From the NCBI GenBank assembly GCA_030673355.1, contig DAOVJF010000079.1, positions 1-9,161 of the forward strand: a stretch of 9,161 bases of DNA, read 5' to 3'. The position numbers were made by a program, and so were the translations under genes. Below are positions 1-5,403 of this stretch, one piece after another. This DNA comes from Planctomycetota bacterium. Lineage in GTDB: Bacteria > JAJVIF01 > JAPKYR01. Under the pieces are notes generated by a model, which was given only the letters and a program-made list of their open reading frames with translations, was not told the origin of the DNA and made no database searches. Numbering within the stretch: position 1 is the stretch's first letter; the number at the start of each line of letters is the position of its first letter.

Positions 1-965
1 AGTTCGGGGCATTCTATTACCGGGGGATCGTAAGACTCCTTACCCTGCCAGTCATATACATCTATCTGCAACCAGGTCGTACCGCCCTGATCCGTCAGGC
101 CATCTCCGAATTCCAGCACCTCAATTTTCCATGGCTCCGGTGAATTTGCGTTGGGTCCGAAATCGGTCATCGGATCATCGACGGGAGTTTCCTGGGGTTC
201 CGCCCAGGATGCATCTACTGCATAACCGAGGACATATTCAAAGGCCGGGTATTTAATTGAGTACGTTCGCGTGACGGAGTCACCTGTTAATAATGCGTTA
301 CGGGTGTTCGACGGGTCATCCGAAATATGCCTGATGTATCCATTCAGAATCGAATCGGGCAGGGCCAGGGTCGCCAGGCTTCCCTGGTAATATTCCTGAA
401 TAGGAGTTGCCGGTGACCCGATCGTCCACGTGTTGTAAAGAGATGTGTAGCCTTCAGCATTCAGAAGCTCGCCATCACCGAAGCACTTCTCGGACATAGT
501 CATACCGGACTCGGGGAAGGCAAGGCTGCCATCGAACATGATTATGCCGCGTACATCGAAGATAGTGTAATACGGATCCGCGTACGGGTGGGTAATCTTG
601 ATATCCACATCGATGTATCCCGGCTCCGGCCACGTGACATTGGTGATCTCAAAACAATCCGTGCAAGGGGAGACTTCTAAAAATTTCAGAATATTCAGGT
701 GGAAAAAACCTTCCCGAAGCGGCACGATCTCGTACTCGACATTCCCAGGGTCGGTTACATCCATATAAACCAGATTATGAAAAAGAGGAAAATGACTGCC
801 ATCGTAATCGGAGACTTCCCTGCTATCAGTCAACTCAGGAGTCAACACCTGATCTCCCGGGTCAACTTCAGTATCCGGAGCGCTGGGATTGCCTTTACCC
901 GAGCAACCTGTGATCATAAAAACAATAAAAGCTGTGTAAAGCAAAAAGCGCGTAGTAGATGCCAT
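1..965 (-). CDS. Secreted lipoprotein of unknown function (3' end outside window)
   Basis: The minus-strand frame is open from the ATG at 963-965 to the left edge, giving 321 residues and no stop, so the C-terminus is missing. The N-terminus is a short charged segment, a hydrophobic stretch (residues 7-19) and a lipobox ITGC with Cys21, followed by a Ser/Gly/Pro-rich linker. This is a type II signal peptide, so the mature protein should be lipid-anchored outside the inner membrane. The rest is acidic and rich in aromatic residues and beta-type segments. It contains a CxxC pair (C101, C104), a third Cys (C161), and a distinctive stretch at about 248-280 with the short motifs GYAVDASW and DFGPNAN. 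I recognise no catalytic motif. An AAGGTG-type Shine-Dalgarno lies about 7 bases upstream, and an extended -10 promoter lies about 40 bases upstream, so the gene is probably transcribed separately from rlmB. Being a gene and a lipoprotein is well supported; the function is unknown. Confidence 0.85.
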   Translation of the reverse strand, partial: MASTTRFLLYTAFIVFMITGCSGKGNPSAPDTEVDPGDQVLTPELTDSREVSDYDGSHFPLFHNLVYMDVTDPGNVEYEIVPLREGFFHLNILKFLEVSPCTDCFEITNVTWPEPGYIDVDIKITHPYADPYYTIFDVRGIIMFDGSLAFPESGMTMSEKCFGDGELLNAEGYTSLYNTWTIGSPATPIQEYYQGSLATLALPDSILNGYIRHISDDPSNTRNALLTGDSVTRTYSIKYPAFEYVLGYAVDASWAEPQETPVDDPMTDFGPNANSPEPWKIEVLEFGDGLTDQGGTTWLQIDVYDWQGKESYDPPVIECPE

Positions 966-1002
966 TTCCACACCTTGTGATTGAAGCCTGTTTACTGAGT
1001 AA

Positions 1003-1011
1003 ATTATACCA
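1003..1011 (-). promoter_or_regulatory. Extended -10 promoter of the lipoprotein gene
   Basis: Read on the minus strand this is TGGTATAAT: a perfect TATAAT -10 hexamer preceded by the TGn extension. No good -35 hexamer is found 16-18 bases upstream, as is common for extended -10 promoters. Transcription would start near 996, leaving a leader of about 30 bases before the ATG at 965. Confidence 0.6.
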
Positions 1012-1040
1012 CATGAAATCAAGTGCTATATATGGATAAA

Positions 1041-1087
1041 GCAAAATTCGACAAGCACGCCAGGCAGTAAGGCGGGATATGCTTGTC
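1041..1087 (-). terminator. Terminator-like hairpin after rlmB
   Basis: The arms GACAAGCA (1050-1057) and TGCTTGTC (1080-1087) pair perfectly. An inner CGCC/GGCG stem continues them, with a five-base bulge on one side. On the minus strand the hairpin begins 37 bases after the rlmB stop and is followed by GAATTTTGC, a short T-tract. The structure suits a modest intrinsic terminator separating rlmB from the lipoprotein promoter. A further GACAAGC copy at 1111-1117 could pair with the same arm instead. Confidence 0.5.
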
Positions 1088-1124
1088 ACCACTACCCTGT
1101 TTAATATGTAGACAAGCGGTTCAA

Positions 1125-1871
1125 TCAGCCCGGGATCTGCCTGCGGTACTCATACAGCCCCACCGCTGCGGATGTCGCTACATTAAAACTCTCGATCGGA
1201 CCCGGCATCGGGATTGAAATCACCTCATCCGATTTTTCCAGCACCAGCCTCGATACCCCATCATGCTCCCCGCCGATGATCCATGCCATGCGCGCGGGAA
1301 ATTCGGCCTGATTCAGCGACGTTTTCCCGGAGGTGTCCGCGGCGTAGCACCAGATGTCCGCACCCTTCAGTTTTTCAATTGTTCGTGTCAGGTTATTGAC
1401 CTTAATGACCGGGACCTTGCCGGCGTTTCCCGCCGATGTTTTCTCGACAGTCGGGGTCACCCCGCATGCCCGCCGCTCGGGAATGATCACACCGTCCGCC
1501 CTGAATCCCGCGGCCATACGTAGAATATGGCCAAGATTACCCGGGTCCTGGATTCCATCGAGAATAACAACAAGGCACGCCTGCGGTGGAGGATTTTCAT
1601 CAAGCCATTCTGAAAAATCGGTGTAAGGAAACGGTGAAACTTTCGCGATAATGCCCTGGTGATTCGCGCGGCCCATACGGCTGTCGAGGTAGGATCGCTC
1701 AACCCATTCGACGGTTATCCCGGATTCCGCGGCGCGTGTGGCGAGTGCTTCACGCGCCTGGGCGGCTTTGCCTTTGTCGGAGGTTTTAAGAATCCAGAGC
1801 CGGTGAGCACGATTCGCATCGAGCGCATCGGCTACCGCATGGGGTCCGTAAACGATATTTTCATTCGCCAT
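1125..1871 (-). CDS. rlmB: 23S rRNA 2'-O-methyltransferase, RlmB/TrmH (SpoU) family
   Basis: This 248-residue protein has the size and layout of RlmB. The family uses S-adenosylmethionine to methylate a ribose 2'-OH in RNA; RlmB modifies G2251 (E. coli numbering) in the 23S peptidyl-transferase region. Residues about 5-78 form the substrate-binding domain (VYGPHAVADAL near the start, HQGIIAKV at its end). Residues about 98-245 form the SPOUT knot domain. Motif 1 is DGIQDPGNLGHILR with N112 and R118, motif 2 is IGGEHDGVS with E202, and motif 3 is ESFNVATSAAV with N230. The family usually has Ala where H115 stands, a small deviation. The ATG at 1871 has a GGAAGGA Shine-Dalgarno about 14 bases upstream, longer than ideal. 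The gene lies 60 bases behind the glycosyltransferase on the same strand and is clearly GC-richer. A neighbouring SpoU specificity (for example tRNA TrmH) cannot be fully excluded. Confidence 0.88.
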   Translation of the reverse strand: MANENIVYGPHAVADALDANRAHRLWILKTSDKGKAAQAREALATRAAESGITVEWVERSYLDSRMGRANHQGIIAKVSPFPYTDFSEWLDENPPPQACLVVILDGIQDPGNLGHILRMAAGFRADGVIIPERRACGVTPTVEKTSAGNAGKVPVIKVNNLTRTIEKLKGADIWCYAADTSGKTSLNQAEFPARMAWIIGGEHDGVSRLVLEKSDEVISIPMPGPIESFNVATSAAVGLYEYRRQIPG

Positions 1872-1897
1872 TGACTTGTGAGAATTCCTTCCGTGAA

Positions 1898-1920
1898 ATA
1901 ACCGGACGATCAGCGGTTAT
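1898..1920 (-). other. Perfect 7-bp hairpin between glycosyltransferase and rlmB
   Basis: ATAACCG (1898-1904) and CGGTTAT (1914-1920) are perfect inverted arms with a nine-base loop. On the minus strand the stem begins 11 bases after the glycosyltransferase stop. The T-tract that follows is poor (TTTCACGG), so it may be a weak terminator, a 3'-end stabiliser or a processing site. It lies just upstream of the rlmB Shine-Dalgarno. Confidence 0.4.
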
Positions 1921-1931
1921 AAATCGGGCAA

Positions 1932-2915
1932 TTATTCCTTGTAGAAATTGACATGCTCGTCTGCAATGACCGACATATTGAATCTCGGGGATATTTTGCG
2001 GCTTAAAATATTGAAATCATTTTTGTATTTTTCAAAGTTAAGAAATACGTCATTGATTTTCCCGGCCAATGTTTCGTGGGTCACTAAAAACTCTTCATTC
2101 AGGATTTCAGCGGCCATGCCAACACTGGTCGAAAGAACCACATCGGCAAATAGTAAGCCTTCAGCTATCATGCGGCTAAAGCCCTCAGAATGAGAACAGA
2201 TCACGACAAGGTGAGATTTCTTCATAAACCAGGGAATGTTATCAATGAAGCCCTCCAAAAAAACCCTCTTATCCAGGCCAAGGGCGTAAATGAGCGCCTT
2301 CAGATTATTTCTTTCAAACCCTTCCCCAAATATTTTCAACCTGTAATCAAAAGGCAATTTGTGGACAGCTTTGATTAAAATATCAAACCCCTTCAAAGGC
2401 TCCAGGCGTCCGGCAGCGATAATGGTAAATTTACCTTCCTTGTCAACCGGCTCAATGTTGATGGGATTGATGCCATTATAGATCACCCTGATGTTCTGAT
2501 TATCCCTACGCTTAACTGAAGACGCGACCACCTTTGATACTGCTGTGACCTTTCTGATCTTGTTAAAAATTGGTCCGGGACGCGGGTTATGTTTTGTCGC
2601 TACATGATTAAGCCGGGAAAATTTACTAATCTGGAAAATTATCTCCGAGGCTTTCGCGGCGTGAGTGTGAATGACATCGGGTTGAATCCTTTCGACGAGC
2701 CTTTCGATTTCTATATGGAGTAACGGGTTGTGCCTGGCCCCAAATGATTTCAATGTCTCGACTTGCACGGATTGACGGAACCGGCCCTTGAACTTACAGT
2801 TCCTCATCACCAGCGCGGTGACTTCATGGGATTCCGAAAGCACATTTGAGAGCTCGACGAAGACCTGCTCCGCTCCCCCCCATTCATCAGAAGCCATGAA
2901 CTGTAAAATTTTCAT
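1932..2915 (-). CDS. Glycosyltransferase, GT4-type GT-B fold
   Basis: This 327-residue protein has the two Rossmann domains of a GT-B retaining glycosyltransferase, which moves a sugar from a nucleotide-sugar to an acceptor at the cytoplasmic face of the membrane. The N-terminal domain has the GGAE loop (13-16) and VIHTHAAKASE (81-91). The C-terminal domain has RVIYNGI (143-149), AAGRLEPLKGF with R170 and K175 for the donor phosphates, GEG (197-199), and the E-x7-E signature in SEGFSRMIAEG (E244, E252). It is slightly shorter than the usual 350-380 residues. Sugar and acceptor cannot be told; LPS, capsule or another envelope glycan are typical. The start ATG has no clear Shine-Dalgarno (only TAGAG close to it). 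Lines of 60 bases counted by eye were 27-55% GC, against 55-68% in rlmB, so recent acquisition is plausible. No other glycan genes are adjacent. Confidence 0.85.
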   Translation of the reverse strand: MKILQFMASDEWGGAEQVFVELSNVLSESHEVTALVMRNCKFKGRFRQSVQVETLKSFGARHNPLLHIEIERLVERIQPDVIHTHAAKASEIIFQISKFSRLNHVATKHNPRPGPIFNKIRKVTAVSKVVASSVKRRDNQNIRVIYNGINPINIEPVDKEGKFTIIAAGRLEPLKGFDILIKAVHKLPFDYRLKIFGEGFERNNLKALIYALGLDKRVFLEGFIDNIPWFMKKSHLVVICSHSEGFSRMIAEGLLFADVVLSTSVGMAAEILNEEFLVTHETLAGKINDVFLNFEKYKNDFNILSRKISPRFNMSVIADEHVNFYKE

Positions 2916-2940
2916 CTCTAATAGTTAAATAATCAAAGAG

Positions 2941-2969
2941 ATTATCCACTAAAAAACCAGGTTTGAAAA
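2941..2969 (-). promoter_or_regulatory. Possible promoter of the glycosyltransferase gene
   Basis: On the minus strand TTTTCA (2964-2969) and GATAAT (2941-2946) are separated by exactly 17 bases, matching the consensus at 4 of 6 and 5 of 6 positions. Transcription would start near 2935, about 20 bases before the ATG. Two palindromes overlap the spacer and the -35, which would suit operator control. Confidence 0.4.
2942..2950 (+). other. DnaA-box-like 9-mer
   Basis: TTATCCACT matches the DnaA box consensus TTATCCACA at eight of nine positions. A second, weaker match (TTATTCAAA) lies at 2997-3005. They sit in the AT-rich divergent gap next to rpmH, a gene often found beside oriC. One good box alone does not establish an origin, and the site also overlaps the possible glycosyltransferase -10. 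Confidence 0.3.
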
Positions 2970-2982
2970 CCCTACAGGGTTT
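2954..2982. repeat. Two adjacent palindromes (operator-like)
   Basis: AAACCAGGTTT (2954-2964) is a perfect odd palindrome. AAACCCTACAGGGTTT (2967-2982) is a perfect palindrome around AC apart from its two central bases. They share the AAACC/GGTTT half-site pattern and have centres about 15-16 bases apart. They cover the spacer and -35 of the possible glycosyltransferase promoter, suggesting a regulator binding site. Confidence 0.45.
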
Positions 2983-3016
2983 CCCAATGGAATATTTTAT
3001 TCAAAATCAGGTGATA

Positions 3017-3086
3017 TTCAGGATTTTTTCTGAAATTTCGGGAAATAAGTAATAATTGCGAGAGCAAAAAAAGTTCAGAAATCCTG
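3017..3086. repeat. Long inverted repeat upstream of rpmH
   Basis: The 16 bases at 3019-3034 (CAGGAT, T-run, CTGAA) are the reverse complement of the 13 bases at 3074-3086 (TTCAGAAATCCTG), apart from three extra T's in the left arm. The loop is 39 bases. A competing small hairpin, TTCAG/CTGAA, lies at 3017-3034, and a third dyad, ATTTCGGGAAAT, at 3035-3046. The whole lies 35-105 bases upstream of the rpmH -35. Confidence 0.5.
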
Positions 3087-3120
3087 CCGGGCCTGATATT
3101 ATATCGGTCTTGTCCGTCTC

Positions 3121-3149
3121 TTGCCATATGTAATCAACTATGTTAAAAT
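3121..3149 (+). promoter_or_regulatory. Promoter of the rpmH operon
   Basis: TTGCCA (3121-3126), a 17-base spacer and TAAAAT (3144-3149) make a near-consensus sigma-70-type promoter. A TGn extended -10 (TG at 3141-3142) strengthens it. Transcription would begin near 3156, giving an rpmH leader of about 54 bases. A strong promoter fits a ribosomal-protein gene. Confidence 0.7.
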
Positions 3150-3181
3150 TCTCTGCTGGCCCTTGAGGGTTGTTTTAATGT

Positions 3182-3193
3182 GCCCTTCGGGGC
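3182..3193 (+). promoter_or_regulatory. cUUCGg hairpin in the rpmH leader
   Basis: GCCC-TTCG-GGGC forms a four-bp GC stem closed by a C(UUCG)G tetraloop, an unusually stable RNA loop. It ends one base before the Shine-Dalgarno region (GGATGGTG, 3196-3203) of rpmH. A second small stem, CCC-TTGA-GGG, lies at 3160-3169. The pair may set translation efficiency or bind a protein. Confidence 0.45.
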
Positions 3194-3209
3194 TGGATGG
3201 TGATTAATT

Positions 3210-3359
3210 ATGAAACGCACATGGCAGCCGAAAAAACGTAAACGAGCCAGGAAACATGGCTTTCGTCACAGGATGAGTTCACCCGGTGGCCGAAAGGTTA
3301 TCAGCCGACGCCGTGCCAGGGGTAGAAAACGCCTGACGGTACAGGTTAGAAGCAAGTAA
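3210..3359 (+). CDS. rpmH: Large ribosomal subunit protein L34 (bL34)
   Basis: This small gene encodes 49 residues, close to the family's usual 44-47. It is strongly basic and matches bL34 along its length: it begins MKRTWQPKKRKRARKHGF, has GGRKVISRRRARGRKRLTV in the second half, and ends with a short extra tail (QVRSK). bL34 sits in the 50S subunit near the exit-tunnel side of 23S rRNA. The ATG at 3210 has a GGATGGTG Shine-Dalgarno about seven bases upstream. It is first in the rpmH-rnpA-yidD-yidC-khpB order conserved in bacteria. A terminator-like hairpin follows, which would let L34 be made in larger amount than the downstream proteins. Confidence 0.97.
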   Translation: MKRTWQPKKRKRARKHGFRHRMSSPGGRKVISRRRARGRKRLTVQVRSK

Positions 3360-3386
3360 ATAAGCTGTCAAGAGACCGGCCTCGAT

Positions 3387-3413
3387 CCCGTGTACAATGA
3401 GCGCGGGTTTTTT
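3387..3413 (+). terminator. Attenuator-type terminator between rpmH and rnpA
   Basis: CCCGTG (3387-3392) pairs with CGCGGG (3402-3407), one G-T wobble, across a nine-base loop and is followed directly by six T's (3408-3413). This is a standard intrinsic terminator placed inside the operon, 27 bases after the rpmH stop. Partial read-through would give abundant rpmH transcript and less rnpA. Confidence 0.65.
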
Positions 3414-3488
3414 CATGTCGTTAAGAAGGAAATAGCATAAGGACCAGGAAGCGTCCCGGACATTTCTAAGGTATTATTATCGTGAGCG

Positions 3489-3932
3489 ATGCCAGCCAAG
3501 GAATCAAAAGCCGGAAACCGTCTGCCCGCCCGATTTACGCGGAAAGGGGAATTTGACCGTGTATTCAGAAACGGAAAGCGATTCCGAAAATCTTTCCTCC
3601 AGATCGTGATTTGCCATGCCGGGAGTAGAAACAAAGGACGAATCGGATTTGTGATTACCGCCAAACTGGTGAGGAAAGCTACGAAGCGTAACAGGATACG
3701 CAGGATTCTGAAGGAGGCGGTCAGGCATTGGTGGAAGTATATTCAACCCGGTACCGATATCGTATTCAGGGTGCTTGAATATCCAGAATTCAACCATGCA
3801 TGGTATGCTGAGACAGTATTTCTGCAACTGCTGATTGAATCGGGACGTCTGATCGATGAGGGAAAATTAAAAGCCCGGGAACGCATCAATTGCATGCCGG
3901 CCGAATATGGCGGGGTAATGGATAGCGGTTAA
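3489..3932 (+). CDS. rnpA: Ribonuclease P protein component
   Basis: The product is 147 residues and basic. It is the protein subunit of RNase P, which helps the catalytic RNA bind pre-tRNA and remove its 5' leader. The family core is clear: ARFTRKGEFDRVFRNGKRF (14-32), a beta-sheet region with GRIGFVITAKLVRKA (50-64), and the RNR signature KRNRIRRILKEAVRH (66-80). The family averages about 115-120 residues; the extra length is an eight-to-ten residue N-terminus and a C-terminal tail after about 122. The ATG at 3489 is the first possible ATG after an in-frame TGA at 3483-3485, but its Shine-Dalgarno is poor (AAGG about 16 bases upstream), so expression may be low. A GTG at 3482 is in another frame and soon stops. 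The gene is 129 bases downstream of rpmH and 5 bases upstream of yidD. Confidence 0.95.
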   Translation: MPAKESKAGNRLPARFTRKGEFDRVFRNGKRFRKSFLQIVICHAGSRNKGRIGFVITAKLVRKATKRNRIRRILKEAVRHWWKYIQPGTDIVFRVLEYPEFNHAWYAETVFLQLLIESGRLIDEGKLKARERINCMPAEYGGVMDSG

Positions 3933-3937
3933 AGGAA

Positions 3938-4252
3938 ATGAATTCATTTCTAGGGAAAATTGCTTCGAGTCTCGTCAGGGGTTACCAGGTATTCATCAGT
4001 CCCCTGACGCCGCCATCGTGCAGGTTTTACCCTGTCTGCAGCGAGTATTCAAGGATTACATTTTTACGGCATGGTTTTATCAAAGGCATCTGGCTTACGG
4101 TCTGGAGAATTCTCAGGTGTAATCCATTCAATCCGGGCGGATGGGATCCTGTGCCCCCGATTAGAGGGGAAACAGAGGACGACGAGTCATTTTATGTCGA
4201 GAAGCATGATGAAAGTAAAAGCGAACTCAATCCGGATCAATCAAATGAATGA
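3938..4252 (+). CDS. yidD: Membrane protein insertion efficiency factor YidD
   Basis: This 104-residue protein has the YidD hallmark blocks YQVFISPLTPPSCRFYPVCSEYS (first 20 residues Y16 to S35 region) and RCNPFNPGGWDPVP (60-73), including the three conserved cysteines C28, C34 and C61. YidD is a small protein with an amphipathic N-terminal helix at the inner membrane and is thought to assist YidC-dependent insertion. The core ends near residue 75; the remaining 30 residues are an acidic tail (Glu/Asp/Ser-rich) of no known role. The start follows the rnpA stop after only five bases and carries AAAGGA almost touching the ATG, so translational coupling to rnpA is likely. Its place between rnpA and yidC is the classical one. 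Confidence 0.95.
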   Translation: MNSFLGKIASSLVRGYQVFISPLTPPSCRFYPVCSEYSRITFLRHGFIKGIWLTVWRILRCNPFNPGGWDPVPPIRGETEDDESFYVEKHDESKSELNPDQSNE

Positions 4253-4285
4253 AAAAAATAAGAATTGCTATAAGGCGGCATAGAC

Positions 4286-4348
4286 ATGACCCGTTTCATG
4301 CGTTATTATTTTAATACTGCTTGTGAGGCGAGCCAGTTCGGGTACTGA
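4286..4348 (+). CDS. Possible 20-codon leader peptide upstream of yidC
   Basis: An ATG at 4286 opens a 20-codon frame that begins MTRFMRYYF and ends SQFGY before TGA at 4346-4348. Its Shine-Dalgarno is good (TAAGGCGG, 4271-4278, seven bases before ATG), better than those of several real genes here. It lies in the 223-base yidD-yidC gap, ahead of two hairpins. Regulatory leader peptides upstream of yidC-type genes are known (MifM in Bacillus subtilis), but this one shares no sequence with MifM that I can see, and such short frames arise by chance. A hypothesis only. Confidence 0.25.
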   Translation: MTRFMRYYFNTACEASQFGY

Positions 4349-4374
4349 AAAGAGATTTCAAGTAAACTTGCACT

Positions 4375-4391
4375 TACCGCCTATAGCGGTA
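4375..4391 (+). promoter_or_regulatory. Hairpin 1 in the yidC leader
   Basis: TACCGC (4375-4380) and GCGGTA (4386-4391) are perfect six-base arms around CTATA. It begins 27 bases after the stop of the possible leader peptide. No T-tract follows, so it is not a terminator. Confidence 0.45.
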
Positions 4392-4402
4392 TGTGTGTCG
4401 TG

Positions 4403-4424
4403 CATGCGGTCAACAAGCCGCATG
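4403..4424 (+). promoter_or_regulatory. Hairpin 2 in the yidC leader
   Basis: CATGCGG (4403-4409) and CCGCATG (4418-4424) are perfect seven-base arms around an eight-base loop. It lies 37 bases before the yidC Shine-Dalgarno region. With hairpin 1 it suggests a folded RNA leader that could affect yidC translation or mRNA processing. I see no obvious anti-Shine-Dalgarno pairing. Confidence 0.45.
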
Positions 4425-4475
4425 ATGTTACTAACATTCGATCAGCGTATGGGCGGGTGCTGAAGGGTTTTACTA

Positions 4476-5354
4476 ATGCTTGACTGGATTATCGACATTT
4501 TGTTATGGATTATGAGTATGACCAATAAGGTAACTCATTATTGGGCGTTCGACATAATCCTCCTCACAGTCCTTGTACGGGTAGTGCTTTATCCCCTGAA
4601 CAGAAACATGAACAGGAGCATGAAGCAGATGCAGAAGCTTCAGCCTGTGATGAAGGAAATTCAGGAAAAGTTCAAGGACCAACCGGAAAAATCCCAGAAG
4701 GAGATGATGGCGTTATACAAGAAATACAAGGTTAATCCATTAGCCTCCTGTTTTCCGATGCTTTTACAGATGCCGATATTCATCGCATTATTCTGGGCGC
4801 TGAGGGACCCGAGGTACTTTCTCAGGCTGCCCGGATTCGAGCATGCTACGCTTTTCGGGATACACTTAACTATCCCACCGCTTGTTTCACACCCATATCC
4901 CGAAATTGCGTTGAAAGCGGGTGTGTTCGATCTCTTCAGTATCCTGCAACTTCCATTACTCGCTGACCGATTCCTCTATCTTTATACCCTGCCCCTTGTG
5001 GCGCTTTATATTGCGTCGACCATCATCCAATCGAAGATGATGTCCACCCAGTCACAGGCCCAGACTTCGGGACAGCCCAACATGATGTTATTCATGATGC
5101 CGATGTTCATTATTTTCGGATTCCTGTTCCCGACAGGCCTTCTCGTCTATTTTATTACTTCCAACGTACTCCAGATGGGACAGTACTGGCGGATCCAGCG
5201 AGAGATAGCACTTGAGGAGGGTATAACGGAGGAAATATCCCTGGAGGATAAACCGGCACCGGCATCCAACAAGATGGCCGTTTCCCAGGCGGGAACAGAT
5301 TCCGGTAAGCCCAACAAAGGCAAATCTTCCAAGGGAAAGAAAAAAAAGAAATAG
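4476..5354 (+). CDS. yidC: Membrane protein insertase YidC, short form
   Basis: This 292-residue YidC/Oxa1/Alb3 protein inserts and folds proteins in the inner membrane, alone or with SecYEG. The conserved core is present: a first transmembrane segment ending LLTVLVRVVLYPLNR with the groove arginine R35, the cytoplasmic coiled region SMKQMQKLQPVMKEIQEKF (48-66), NPLASCFPMLLQMPIFIALF (87-106), and further membrane segments at about 168-187, 204-220 and 221-238. The tail (about 250-292) is hydrophilic and ends in a lysine-rich run that may touch the ribosome. It lacks the N-terminal anchor and the large periplasmic P1 domain of Gram-negative YidC (about 550 residues), and has no lipobox. An in-frame TGA at 4461-4463 precludes an upstream extension; the ATG has AAGGG eight bases ahead. 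It is separated from yidD by an unusually long gap. Confidence 0.95.
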   Translation: MLDWIIDILLWIMSMTNKVTHYWAFDIILLTVLVRVVLYPLNRNMNRSMKQMQKLQPVMKEIQEKFKDQPEKSQKEMMALYKKYKVNPLASCFPMLLQMPIFIALFWALRDPRYFLRLPGFEHATLFGIHLTIPPLVSHPYPEIALKAGVFDLFSILQLPLLADRFLYLYTLPLVALYIASTIIQSKMMSTQSQAQTSGQPNMMLFMMPMFIIFGFLFPTGLLVYFITSNVLQMGQYWRIQREIALEEGITEEISLEDKPAPASNKMAVSQAGTDSGKPNKGKSSKGKKKKK

Positions 5355-5403
5355 CTCAAACCCTGCCCAAGGGTAAAGGCTGAAAAGGATGGTGGGAAGT
5401 ACT

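Noticed and set aside
699..980. Plus-strand 93-codon frame
   Set aside because: It lies opposite the lipoprotein gene, which has a lipobox, a Shine-Dalgarno and a promoter. The plus frame has no recognisable protein.
1263..1874. Several plus-strand frames over rlmB
   Set aside because: They mirror the minus-strand codons of a well recognised SpoU methyltransferase and have no ribosome sites or motifs of their own.
3413..3827. Minus-strand frames over rnpA
   Set aside because: RnpA is clear on the plus strand; these are shadows without family features.
4071..4283. Plus-strand frame overlapping yidD
   Set aside because: YidD motifs are intact in the other frame and this frame shows none; it merely runs to the gap.
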